The notes under the pieces were generated by a model that did no database searches, was not told the DNA's origin, and was given only the letters and a program-made list of their open reading frames with translations. 64,000 nucleotides of DNA from Paralichthys olivaceus (Eukaryota > Chordata > Actinopteri > Pleuronectiformes > Paralichthyidae). A program made the position numbers and the translations under genes. Location of the stretch: the NCBI RefSeq assembly GCF_024713975.1, contig NC_091104.1, forward strand, positions 15,767,580 to 15,831,579, given 5' to 3'. This document shows, in pieces, positions 1 through 9,900 of the stretch. Each line of letters begins with the position of its first letter. The first letter of the stretch is position 1.

Positions 1-925
1 CCGTTTCTTAGTCTCACAACAAACCGTTGCGATTGGCAGCTGTCAAGATGTTGGATCCAGAAGGAGTGGAACTCCAGCGAGCGCTTTTCAAATTATTCTC
101 GTAGTATTTGGAATCTTTTCTTCACAATTAAGACTTTATTCCTCGTAATCTCAGAACTTTATTTTCTTCAAGATGGCTCCAATGCTCTGTCATAAAAAAA
201 CAACACAAAGCCTCTAAAACTGTCATGTTTATCCGACATGTTAGCTATCGCTTTTATCTCATGCAAATATATCATTTTTGAATTTTGCATGTTTTATTAT
301 AGTATAAATAGAGCATAGAGCATTTGGGTGAAACACGAAACTACTGATTAATTTTTTTACAAGTATGTTACTCCTTTTATTGCCGTTTTTGACTCTTGGA
401 TTCTCAGCGGTGCAGCACATGTAGGTTTATCTTCATCATGAAAGAACACTTGGAATGTGGACAACATGGTCTTTAAAGCTTTTATCACCTTGCAGCTCTT
501 TGTTGTTTTTTATTGTACTTTTTTAACCATTTAATCCGTCTTTGGTACTTCCTGAAATGTGTCAGGTGAAGAAAAAAAAAAAAAGCAAATGTGGAAGCAA
601 ATGTTTTTGCTTTTATTTGAGATCTGCTGATTTTGTTCATTGTGTGCAATTATATGTAAAAACCCTTTTCATCATAATAAAGCTTACAAGCTGATGTCAA
701 CCTTATAACACTGGCAGTAAAATGCTATGTGAAATACAGAGTGTGCCTTACAAGCCATTGAAACCAAAGTTAGAGCAGCAGTATGACGATGTTGTGCCTT
801 TATTATACAGTGTGACAGCATGTAATATGTGGTTTATATTGTGGAGATGTAACACTTGTATAAACAAACACTCCTCTGCTCACAGTCCTATTGTTGCCTT
901 GTGTTAAAGCCATAAATAAAACTTA
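1..925 (+). other. probable 3' UTR and end of an upstream plus-strand gene
   Basis: No convincing coding exon is visible here. Two canonical AATAAA signals lie on the plus strand at 676-681 and 915-920, so a plus-strand transcript probably ends in this stretch. Human ZC2HC1C is convergent with NEK9, and the next gene here (zc2hc1c, minus strand) would be convergent with whatever lies to the left. nek9 is therefore the obvious candidate, but this is inference from gene order and no NEK9 protein sequence is visible. Confidence 0.35.
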
Positions 926-1769
926 TCAGCTGTCTTTTTCGTGTATATGGTCAATATTTTCCAACAGTGTTATCTACAATACACTGTCGCTATCTCTGAT
1001 AGTTTATATGAACAGATTTAGAGATCAAATTAAAGGCCTGAGAGTGAGGAAACTCTGAGGAAACTAATCTTGGCGTCAGTTCAGGCGAACTTTGTCTTCC
1101 TCCCATTCATTCACATTTCCATCTCCCTCTTCCCACCACTTCTTGCACGCTGATTGTAGGGTGTTTACAATAATCCAATCCAACCAGTGAGCAGACCCTG
1201 GGAGGAGGACCCAGAAGTCTCTTCTGATTGAAGTATGCTTGCACCTGTAATGTCAGCATTTAGACTGAATATCATCAGGTATTAAAGAATATGAAATAAA
1301 CTGCAAAATACACTTGCAAAACCTTTACTAATTTTAAGACTATAAAATGAACACAACCTTCCCAACTATCTTTAATGACTACTTTGATAGTTCTGCACCA
1401 TCAAATTGTAAATGTAACGCCCCTGACTCTGAGCATCACAGATTTTACTCAAAATACAACAAATAAACTATGATGTTTTATTAGTTATTAAATTCTAAAC
1501 TTTTCATTGAAGAATTAAATGCAGAACGTTTTCTTTAGACTGCACTTATCTTTAAAACTACATTTCTGAAGAGTTCAGATGATGCTTTGACAATTTCCCA
1601 TTGGATTTACAAACATAATTTAATCCCTGAATTCAGATACTGTATTGACAAAAACAAGATGGTGCCTTTCTGTATTCAGCTGGTCCAGGGCCACAGCGTC
1701 GTCTCCCTTTGGGTCGACTCACTTGAACCGTTTTTGCGTTGAGTTTCCAGCCGGGAGTCCACTCTGCTG
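926..1769. other. intergenic / convergent 3' flank
   Basis: AT-rich sequence without a supported gene. It probably holds the 3' UTR of zc2hc1c: a minus-strand AATAAA (TTTATT on the plus strand) is at 1477-1482, about 290 bases past the predicted zc2hc1c stop. Nothing else is recognised. Confidence 0.4.
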
Positions 1770-3208
1770 CTACACATTCTTTGTTTTTGACTTGTTGTTT
1801 TGTCTTTGGCTCTTTTTCTTTATAACCTGAACAAAAGACATTAAAAACAGATTGTCTTTCAAACCACACACAAACAAAACTGTCATCTCCAAACCAAAGA
1901 AAACCCACGGTGACATCACTGCACATCATCAGGGTGAACGTTGTTTTAATGTAACAATGTTTAATGTCCTACCTCTGGAGTCTTGCTTCTGCTGTGGGAT
2001 TTCATATACTCCCCATTGGCAGATCCTTTGAGTCTGTGAGCGTAGGAGCTGAAGACTTGACGAGATGGTTTCCTCTTTTTACAGATTTGCAAATGCTTCT
2101 CCAACCTTTCACTCGCAAACGTTCTGTTGCAGTTTCCACAAGGGAGAAGCTTCGAGCTGGAGTCTGAGCTCTCGACTTCCAGCTCCTCCCTCAGTGGTCT
2201 TCTGGTGGGAGGACTTGAAACTGGTGGGAGAGAGGATTTCCTCGATATTCTACGTTCCTCACCTCGGTGGTTTTCTTCTACCAGTGTATCGGCAGTTTGA
2301 TTTATTTGAGGCATGTCTTGTTCAATATAACTTTGCATGTCCTCATATGTTTTTTGCCTGTATTTCTTTTCCTCTGTCCAACCTGTAGACGTTTTCTTTT
2401 GCTCTCTGTCTTTTCCTTCCTCTATTCTGTCCTGTGGCCTCAAACTGGCCTCTCTTCCAGTGAAATGATCTTTTTCATCCCCTTTTCGTCCGGTATGCTC
2501 TTTCACATTCTTCCATCTCAATTTGTTCTGCTCTCCACTCACTTTTTGCTTGATGACTGAGATGTTATGGGGACGCTCTGCAACTTTTGTCTCCCTTCTT
2601 TTCCATCTGCCCCCCTCTTCTTCTTGTGGACCCTTCATCTTGTCTTTAGGCTGCTGATCTTGCCTCCTCCCAAGTTGCTTAAAATCCTGTTGTCGTCTTT
2701 CCTGGATCAGCAGCCTGGTGTTTGTCTGAGCTTTTGCCCGCTCTGGTTGTCCCCTGCCTCTCCTCTCCTCTCTCTTTAACTCATCATTACTAGTAGTAGC
2801 CTCAACACCATTGATCTTTTGTCTTAGTTTTTCCTCAACCCTCAACAGCGTTTCCTGTATCATTACTTTTTTTGCTTGGATTGCTCGGGCGACCTGATCT
2901 TCTCCACTGGATAGTCTGTGTGAGTCTTTTCTTCTATGCTGGGATCCTGTGGTCTCTCCGATGTCATTTAAATGATGATCCTGGGGCAACACTGAGCCTC
3001 TTGGTGGTTTTGTAATAGTAATTTTTTCAAAATCCTTCAGATCAAGCAAGTCTTGTGTCCTGGGGTTGAAGGGTCTTCTGTGGCAAAGGGGCTTATTTGG
3101 AAAAGGGCAGTCTACTCCATCCGCTCCCCTTCCAGGTACAACATCCTGTTGTGTTTGAGTGTTGCCTTGCCTTTGTCCTGTGAGCCTTCCTCTTGTGCGC
3201 GTACTCAT
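1770..3208 (-). CDS. zc2hc1c: zinc finger C2HC domain-containing protein 1C-like (two coding exons)
   Basis: A long minus-strand reading frame starts at ATG 3208 and runs unbroken to 1961 (415 codons). Most of it is low-complexity, charged, glutamine- and lysine-rich sequence, probably partly coiled coil. Near the C-terminus, at about residues 357-376, is one C2HC finger of the form C-x2-C-x11-H-x3-C (PCGNC ... EKH ... QIC). It is followed by a VFSS(Y)A-type segment like the region after the first finger of the ZC2HC1/FAM164 family. A consensus donor (GAG|GTAGGA) at 1973/1972 and an acceptor (TTGTTCAG) at 1827 allow splicing to a small last exon, 1826-1770. This gives 430 aa ending in a basic tail; without splicing the frame ends 3 codons after the donor. 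Location head to head with acyp1 matches ZC2HC1C-ACYP1 in mammals. The function of the family is poorly known. The second finger expected in the family is not seen. Confidence 0.8.
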
Positions 3209-3212
3209 GACT

Positions 3213-3260
3213 TCATCTGCTGTTGAAGCTCACGTCTTTGAGGATGACCTGTTGCTTCAT
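3213..3260 (-). promoter_or_regulatory. upstream ORF in the zc2hc1c leader
   Basis: On the minus strand an ATG at 3260 opens a 15-codon frame that stops at 3213, only 4 bases before the zc2hc1c ATG at 3208. Such a close, non-overlapping uORF would favour reduced or reinitiation-dependent translation. Whether the leader includes it depends on the unmapped 5' exon. Confidence 0.4.
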
Positions 3261-4449
3261 ACACAACCAGCTGCCTTTTTTTATTTCTAAAGGAATAAAA
3301 TGACAAACAAAGTAAAGTCAGAGAAAAGGTTTAGAGGACAACTTAAAGAAAGATCTTGGTGATATCCAGGAGAGTTTTCAGGAACTTTGGGGGCCCCAGG
3401 TAAAAGGGACCATGGGGGCCTCTACATTGAACTAGACAGACCCCCATTCCTCCACAAAAACACATGATACCAAATCACTCCAATCTTCAAACAATGCTTT
3501 TATTAAATCAAAATGTAAACCCCTACCACTATCCTGGGGACATTCCACACAAAGTCGATATTCTTCCCGATTGTCTCATTTGTTGTTGAAGGTCATAAAG
3601 AGGCAGCGATGTCAAAATAAGACCGTTTCATAACCAGTTAAAAACTCCTTTACGGGGCTTGAATAGAAATAATCAACGAGGTGTTGGTGAAGGAGAGAAG
3701 AACATGTGATGCAGTCCACAGCCCCAGAACATGAAAGTAAGTTCACAGTGAGTGAAGGTAGTTTTGTCATCTGCTATTTTAAACAGAAAGAATGAACTGT
3801 CCCACTAACAGCGTAACCCTCAGTGTAATGGAGACTTCAGTTATTATTATTATTGCCTTGATGATCTTGATCTGAAACATGTGTCAAGTCTGTCATCGTT
3901 TCATTCCACAAACAGCATTGATTTAAAGAAGCAAATAATCAGAAACCTCAATAGAACAACACACAGAGGATTTGCTCACGAGATGAAAAGAGTTCAGGAG
4001 GAAGAATATTAAACTCTACTCACCAGAGCAACATTTGTAATTCTGTAAAATCCATAAAGATAAGATCCTCTCAAGTGTCCCACTGATTATAAATGAATTT
4101 ATAAATGAATGTATAAATTCCAGAGCTGTCTGCTGCGGCGCTCTGTCCTCCAACGTTTACACTTGTTGCCTGGAAACCAAGGGGTTCTCTGATAGGTCCG
4201 TGAGACGTCACTTCCTGGAGCAGAGTCCCGGATGTTTTAAAACTGTCAGACCCGCTTGTTGACGTCACAGCCTCCCAGCGACTTCCAGGTGATTCTGCTG
4301 CGAACTGAGCACGAAGCTAAAGCTGCTCTTTAGCAAGAGCTGCTCGTCGTTTGAATGCACATGAACGGTGTTAGCTTAGCTTGTAGCTGCGATGGAGCAC
4401 CTGCATGATGCACTCACCTCCACTGTCTTGTTCCTCCTCCAGGTCCAGC
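3261..4449. promoter_or_regulatory. divergent promoter region between zc2hc1c and acyp1
   Basis: This 1.2-kb gap separates two genes transcribed away from each other. A perfect palindromic CRE (TGACGTCA) is at 4260-4267. A second CRE half site is followed by an ETS-like CTTCCTGG at about 4204-4219. No TATA box is evident. The segment 4120-4440 is richer in G+C than its surroundings. Transcription starts for both genes probably lie near 4250-4440, so the long zc2hc1c leader would contain an intron. The start positions are inferred. Confidence 0.5.
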
Positions 4450-5360
4450 ATGTCCACTGAACACCTCGTCTCGGTGGATTATGAAGTTTTTGGCAGAGTT
4501 CAGGGTGTTTTTTTCCGGAAATACACTCAAGTAAGTTTGACGAGCTAGCTTAGTCCTTCATCAGCACTTTGCATCCTCACTGATGAAGACTGACTTTGAG
4601 TTAAGATTTATTTTTGCTACTTATGTTCAATGTGTAATGTTTAGATTCTGTTTTACTAATATGTGTTTTCTTTGGGTTGTTCCAAGGATCGAATATCATA
4701 ATTAATTAATTAATGAATAATAATAGTACTTATCAAGAAATACAAAGCCAAACTAACTTATATCGATGCCTGTCGTAAAATTGTATATTTTTTAAAGCTT
4801 ATGCACAATAGCCTACGTTGAGGGGCGTCCTGATTTATGAAGTGATCATCGTTTACCTGCTCTTTTAATTATTTTAAAATCCACAAGCCTTTTAAAACAC
4901 CAGATTTTTTTAATGATAAATAACAAATGCTTATTTTGTATAATTTGATGACGTAATTATTGAACGCAGCAGCAATACTCAATACAGTGTTTGGTATTAA
5001 TAGTTTGGTGTCACCATTTATTAGGCAGTATTATTAGTCTGTCAAATAGCCACAAGACTTTCTGAACTGTATTTTTACTCCTTCCAAATCACACGTATCC
5101 AAGTCCAGCTTCGTTACCCATCATCACTCTGTTTCATTTTCCAGGCAGAGGGGAAGAAGCTTGGCCTGGTTGGATGGGTCCAAAACACAGACTCAGGAAC
5201 AGTTCAGGGGCAGTTACAAGGGCCCCGCAGCAAGGTGAACGAAATGCAAGAGTGGTTGAAATCCACCGGGAGCCCCAAGTCCCACATCAGCAAGGCGGAG
5301 TTCAAGAACGAGAAGACAGTTGACAGCCTAGATCACTCATCTTTTAACATAGTAAAATAA
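4450..5360 (+). CDS. acyp1: acylphosphatase-1 (two coding exons)
   Basis: Coding exons are 4450-4530 and 5145-5360, joined in phase 0 at consensus GTAAGT and TTTTCCAG sites. They give a 98-residue protein, the normal length for acylphosphatases. The family signature GRVQGVFFRKYTQ is present at about residues 15-27, including the Arg that binds the acylphosphate. GLVGWVQNT, with the catalytic Asn, follows at about 34-42. GTVQGQLQGP and the C-terminal FNIVK strand complete the ferredoxin-like fold. The enzyme hydrolyses the carboxyl-phosphate bond of acylphosphates such as 1,3-bisphosphoglycerate in the cytosol. The sequence is closer to the ACYP1 (common/erythrocyte) than the ACYP2 (muscle) form as I recall them. 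ACYP1 is also the isozyme adjacent to MLH3 and ZC2HC1C in mammals. Confidence 0.95.
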
Positions 5361-5499
5361 GACAACCCATAGATTGTGACTGTGGTGTTAACTTTAAAGC
5401 AGATGTGTTTATTTATTTAGTCTTTTTACTGGCTGGAATGTAACTCATATAATTTGTTGAAAATAAGTGTATGTTAAGTGTTCTTAACATGTACAATAT

Positions 5500-5505
5500 A
5501 ATAAA
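5500..5505 (+). terminator. poly(A) signal of acyp1
   Basis: AATAAA lies 140 bases after the acyp1 stop codon. Another AATAAA follows at about 5774. Either could end the transcript. Confidence 0.55.
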
Positions 5506-6780
5506 TGGAAAAACCATTTCAGCAGATTTCACATTGTTTGAATGTTTATTGTGGTAAGAGCGATAAGGGGATATTTGTGGCAGAACAGAAAACAGAGAAA
5601 AGAGCATTTAGAGGAACATGAGTTGTACGCTCACTAGGAAGCTGCTGCCCTCCTTTGGCAAGGACTGATCTCTGTTAATGACTTTGGAGAAATGCTGACA
5701 AAGATGTAGAATCACTGAATCTTCAATTTGTGTTGATTTGATCCATTTGGGAAATACTCACGTAGAGTCCCAAAATAAATGTCAGGATTAGTACAGCGTC
5801 TTGGCAGTAAGACGGGTGAGATGGTCACAAACATTTTAACATGAAACTCACAGGTGAAACGAGCGGAGAGAGAAAAACTCGGACATCTTCCTTGACCGGT
5901 CGGGGCGAGAGGAGAAAATGGTGGAGAGAGGAGAGGTGGGTGAAAGAAAGAGAAGAGAGAGAGACCAGGACCAGTTGTGTAACTGTCATATTCAAGCTCT
6001 GTCAGACTGATTGTTATAATGAAAACAATGAGTGATACTTACAGACATAGTGTTATTGATGACAGCAGCACCAGCTAATAGTAGTAATTATGATGTGTTC
6101 ATTTAATTTGCTTTAGCTTCATGTTCCTGTGTTCTACTGACTCTGTCACTGTCTTGTCAGGCTGGCTCCTCTTTAGTGTTATTGCTAACACCTGTTCCAC
6201 CAGGACTTTTCCTGCTGTGACCAAATCAAACTGTTGATAAAATCGTGTTGCTCAATGATGTTATGAAGCAAAAACAGTGGAGCCAGTGGTCACATCTGAA
6301 GATAGATTTACTGACTTTCTATTTGTAGGAAAGAAAGAGTCGTTCTTACAGAGAAAATGGAAATGAAATGGAGTCTGGAGGGAAAAACAAGAAAGAAGAA
6401 GCGGAAACCTGCTCGGCTCCAGGAAATAGGTGAGATTTTTACTTAACTGAACAAATACAGAGAAAATATAAACTCGGTTGATAAACACATGAGATAACAG
6501 TTTTCGTACAGCAGGGGGCAGTATACAAAATAAAATGAATGGTTGTTTTCCATTGACCGCCGGAAAAAGAAGATGCAGTGCGTCCTCCTGAACAGCAGAT
6601 GGCGCGGTTAGCCTTGGACGTTAGCTGCGCTACTCTCTTAGTGTTCCACGTTGACTGTAAACAACAGTAGAGGTTGTTGTCACTCAGGTTGTAGCTTTAG
6701 CTTAGCGTTTTTAGTTTTATGTAAGTTTTTATAAATATGTCACGGTTTTAAAAGCGTTGGCGCTAAAGGAGGCAGCTAAC
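5506..6780. other. intergenic region, acyp1 to mlh3
   Basis: No gene is supported. A purine-rich stretch of GAGA-type sequence is at 5905-5970. The last 200 bases, up to the mlh3 start, become richer in CpG and probably contain the mlh3 promoter. Confidence 0.4.
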
Positions 6781-6788
6781 GTTAAGCT

Positions 6789-6800
6789 AATGGCGGAAGT
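6789..6800 (+). promoter_or_regulatory. YY1/ETS-like composite site upstream of mlh3
   Basis: AATGGCGGAAGT combines a YY1 core (AATGGCG) with an ETS core (CGGAAGT), 107 bases upstream of the mlh3 ATG. Such sites are common near starts of TATA-less housekeeping genes. Function here is inferred. Confidence 0.4.
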
Positions 6801-6906
6801 TACTGGACGTTAGGGGCTAACTGACAGTTAACGAGTCGTCTCCTTGTATCGTGTCGGTTTAGGTCGGTGGATAAACACAGCGAGATGACTGGACGTTACG
6901 GACGCT

Positions 6907-9900
6907 ATGATTAAGTGTTTGCCCGGAGAGGTTCAGGAGACGCTCCGCTCCGGTGTCTCCATCCCCTCCCTCCAGCAGTGCGTGGAGGAGCTCGTCCTGA
7001 ACAGCATCGATGCAGGGGCCACCTGTGTGGGGGTCCGGGTGGACATGGAGTCCCTCAAAGTGCAGGTCATCGACAACGGGGACGGCATGAGCGCCGAGGA
7101 CATGGAGCGTGTGGGAAACAGATACCACACGAGCAAATGCAGCTCCCTGGAAGACCTGGATGATCTCCGGTGCTACGGTTTCAGAGGAGAAGCCCTGGCG
7201 AGTATTTTTGCTTTATCCACACTTGTTGAGATCACGTCCCGCACCAGGTCGTCAGTGAAAACACACGTGAAGGTTTTCAAGAGCGGCAAAGGCCTCCGTG
7301 TGTTTGAGGCAGAGGCTGCTCGACCCTCTGCGGGCACCACCGTCGTCATCAGTAACTTCTTCCACAGCATGCCGGTCCGGAGGAAGAGGGTGGACGCTGT
7401 CCTGGAGGGAGAGAGGATCAGACACAGAGTGGAGGCCATTTCTCTGATGCATCCCTCTGTGTCCGTCACCCTGAGGAATGACTGCACCGGAGCCATGGTG
7501 GTGCAGCTCAGCAAAGCCAGGAACACTCACCACAGGTTTGCTCAGATACACGGCACTGAGCGAGCACAGAAACTGGGAGAAATCAGCCACACGCACGGGC
7601 AGTTTGAAGTGACTGGCTACATCGGCAAAGAGGGCCACTACAACAACAGCTTACAGTTCCTGTACGTGAATGGCAGACTGCTGTTGAAAACACGCATACA
7701 CAAGTTGTTGAACTTTCTCCTGCGCAGACTGAGCAGCACTAATCAGAGAAACGACAGTCCCGATGGGCAGTCTGCCATCAGGAGTCCAAAGCATAAACGG
7801 AGCCAAGAGCTGAATGGAGTATACATCATCAACATCAAGTGCCCTTACTCGGAGTACGACATCTGTCTTGAGCCTGCTAAGACGTTGATCGAGGTGAAAG
7901 ATTGGGATGGCATTTTGTTCTGCATAGAAGAGGCAGTGAAGGGTTTTCTGAGCAGAGAGAACTTGATAGCTGTGCTTTTTCAGGTTGATTTGGACGCTAT
8001 ATCTCCTGCACAGATTAGTATGGACAATACATCCAGAGAGGGTCACAGTGCTTCCACACTAGATCACAGTATTGGAATGAAGCTGGCCTCTGAATCTGTG
8101 TATCGTCCACGCAAAGATTTCTGTGTTTCGGAGGACGGTGTTTGCCGGGAGTCTGGTCTGCTTGAGTGCAGCGAATACAAGGCTGATAAGAGACCTGCAA
8201 ATGATTTGGAAAAGACACAACATGAAGAATGTGTACACAAAGACTGTAGAGATGAGCCGCAGTGTGATTTGACTCAACCGGAACTTGCATCTGATAAAGA
8301 CATCACTGAGGAAGAGGAGAAACCATCCAGTAACGCTCAGATTTTATGTGTTTCAGCTTCCCCAGAGAGTGAAAAAACACAATTTACAAAAAGAAGAAGA
8401 AAAGATCTAGGATTAAGCATCACTCAACATATTCAGCCTGATCTAAACAGCACTGAGCAGTTACTACTGTCCTGTCAGGGTGCAGGAGGACACAGACCTT
8501 TAATTAGTAACAGAAAGATCAGCGTGTCTGATCCATTCATTCATCCAAATCTGCAGGATCAGCACCCATCCCAAATCAACAAGTCAGTATTTCAGCAGCA
8601 GAATCCAGCACAGAGAGCAGCGGAGACATCATTTACATCCAAGTGCAAAATTTCACTGGTTACAGGCCCTGACAGATGTTCTCGAAGACGATGCAACGAC
8701 TTTGCTCCCGTCGTTCCCTCAAAGATCCCCAGAATTGGATCTTGTCAAAGGTTGTCTTTATGGAATGAGTCTGGATCTCTTGATAAGTTTAGAAGAATAT
8801 TTGGTAAATCTAAAGAATCAAAATTATCCTCTCTGGAGACTCGTATTGAAAACAATTCTCAGCTCCCTCAGACAAACCGCCCAATTTTGAACCAGCAGAA
8901 TTTGTTGGTTTTTCAGAAAAATCAGGTAGATGGTGGTGATACAGAGACAAGAGAAAATGAGACACAGAGCAGTCTCCAAAGTCCCCCAACCCTCTCAGGT
9001 TTCACTCAGCTAAAACCACACTCAGCTCAGAATAAAGGCAAAAAATCTTTGGCGGCTAAACTCTGCCATTTGAAACAACACGAGCCAGTGGACTCTAAAG
9101 TGTCAGTGGACATCTCTGGGACTAACTCACAGGTAGTCACAGGTGGTAATGACATCCAAGACAGCAATAACAACGAGAATCCCTGTGACCCTTCACTGGA
9201 CCCTGAACCAGCCTCGGGTTGTAAGACAATCGCTCAGCAGGTTGAGAAGGAAGAGGATACAACATCAGGTGACTGGCTCCATCACTACGATGCATCAGTG
9301 GGAAAGACAGTTTACGTCAACAGAGTGACTGGTCTTAGCAAATACGAGGACCCAGAAGAAGAAACTCAAGTGCGTTGTACATCTGATGTCACCAATATGG
9401 CCGTTAGCGTCATCTCTGAGACAGGTACGTTAGTTGACATAATTTATAGAGTTAAAGGGGAATTCTTCAACCTGGGACCTCTTTTTATAAATGTGGTTGT
9501 GTAAATAAATGCTACTTACAGTAGATTACCTACGCCGACAGCCACGAGGCGGCAGCAGTGGCTACAATGTAATCTTATGGCACAACTGCTACAAGTAATG
9601 TGTAATAAAAGTGATTTTTTTACCAATAAAATGCTGAAATAGTTTTCCTGGGTCTTTGCTAAGAGTCTGGCAACATTGCACTTGGGTTGTTCTAGGAAGA
9701 CGGAGGTGGAAACAAATGAGAGAGAGAGAGAGTTGGAAAAAAAGAGTTTGGATTTCACTGAGAGAAACTGTTATGGCTCAATCATTTTCTGATGTGAACA
9801 ATGTGGATGAAGCATCTGACTTAGATGTTTCCAGACACTTGGCAAAGACTAAGTATACCAATTTGAATCTTTTTATTGTTGAATACAACTTCTCGTTGAC

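Noticed and set aside
5841-6035. 64-codon plus-strand ORF between acyp1 and mlh3
   Set aside because: It is a charged low-complexity translation of a purine-rich GAGA tract.
7173-7638. Minus-strand ORFs of 117 and 128 codons inside mlh3 exon 1
   Set aside because: They are shadows of the strongly conserved mlh3 ATPase coding sequence and have no recognisable protein features.
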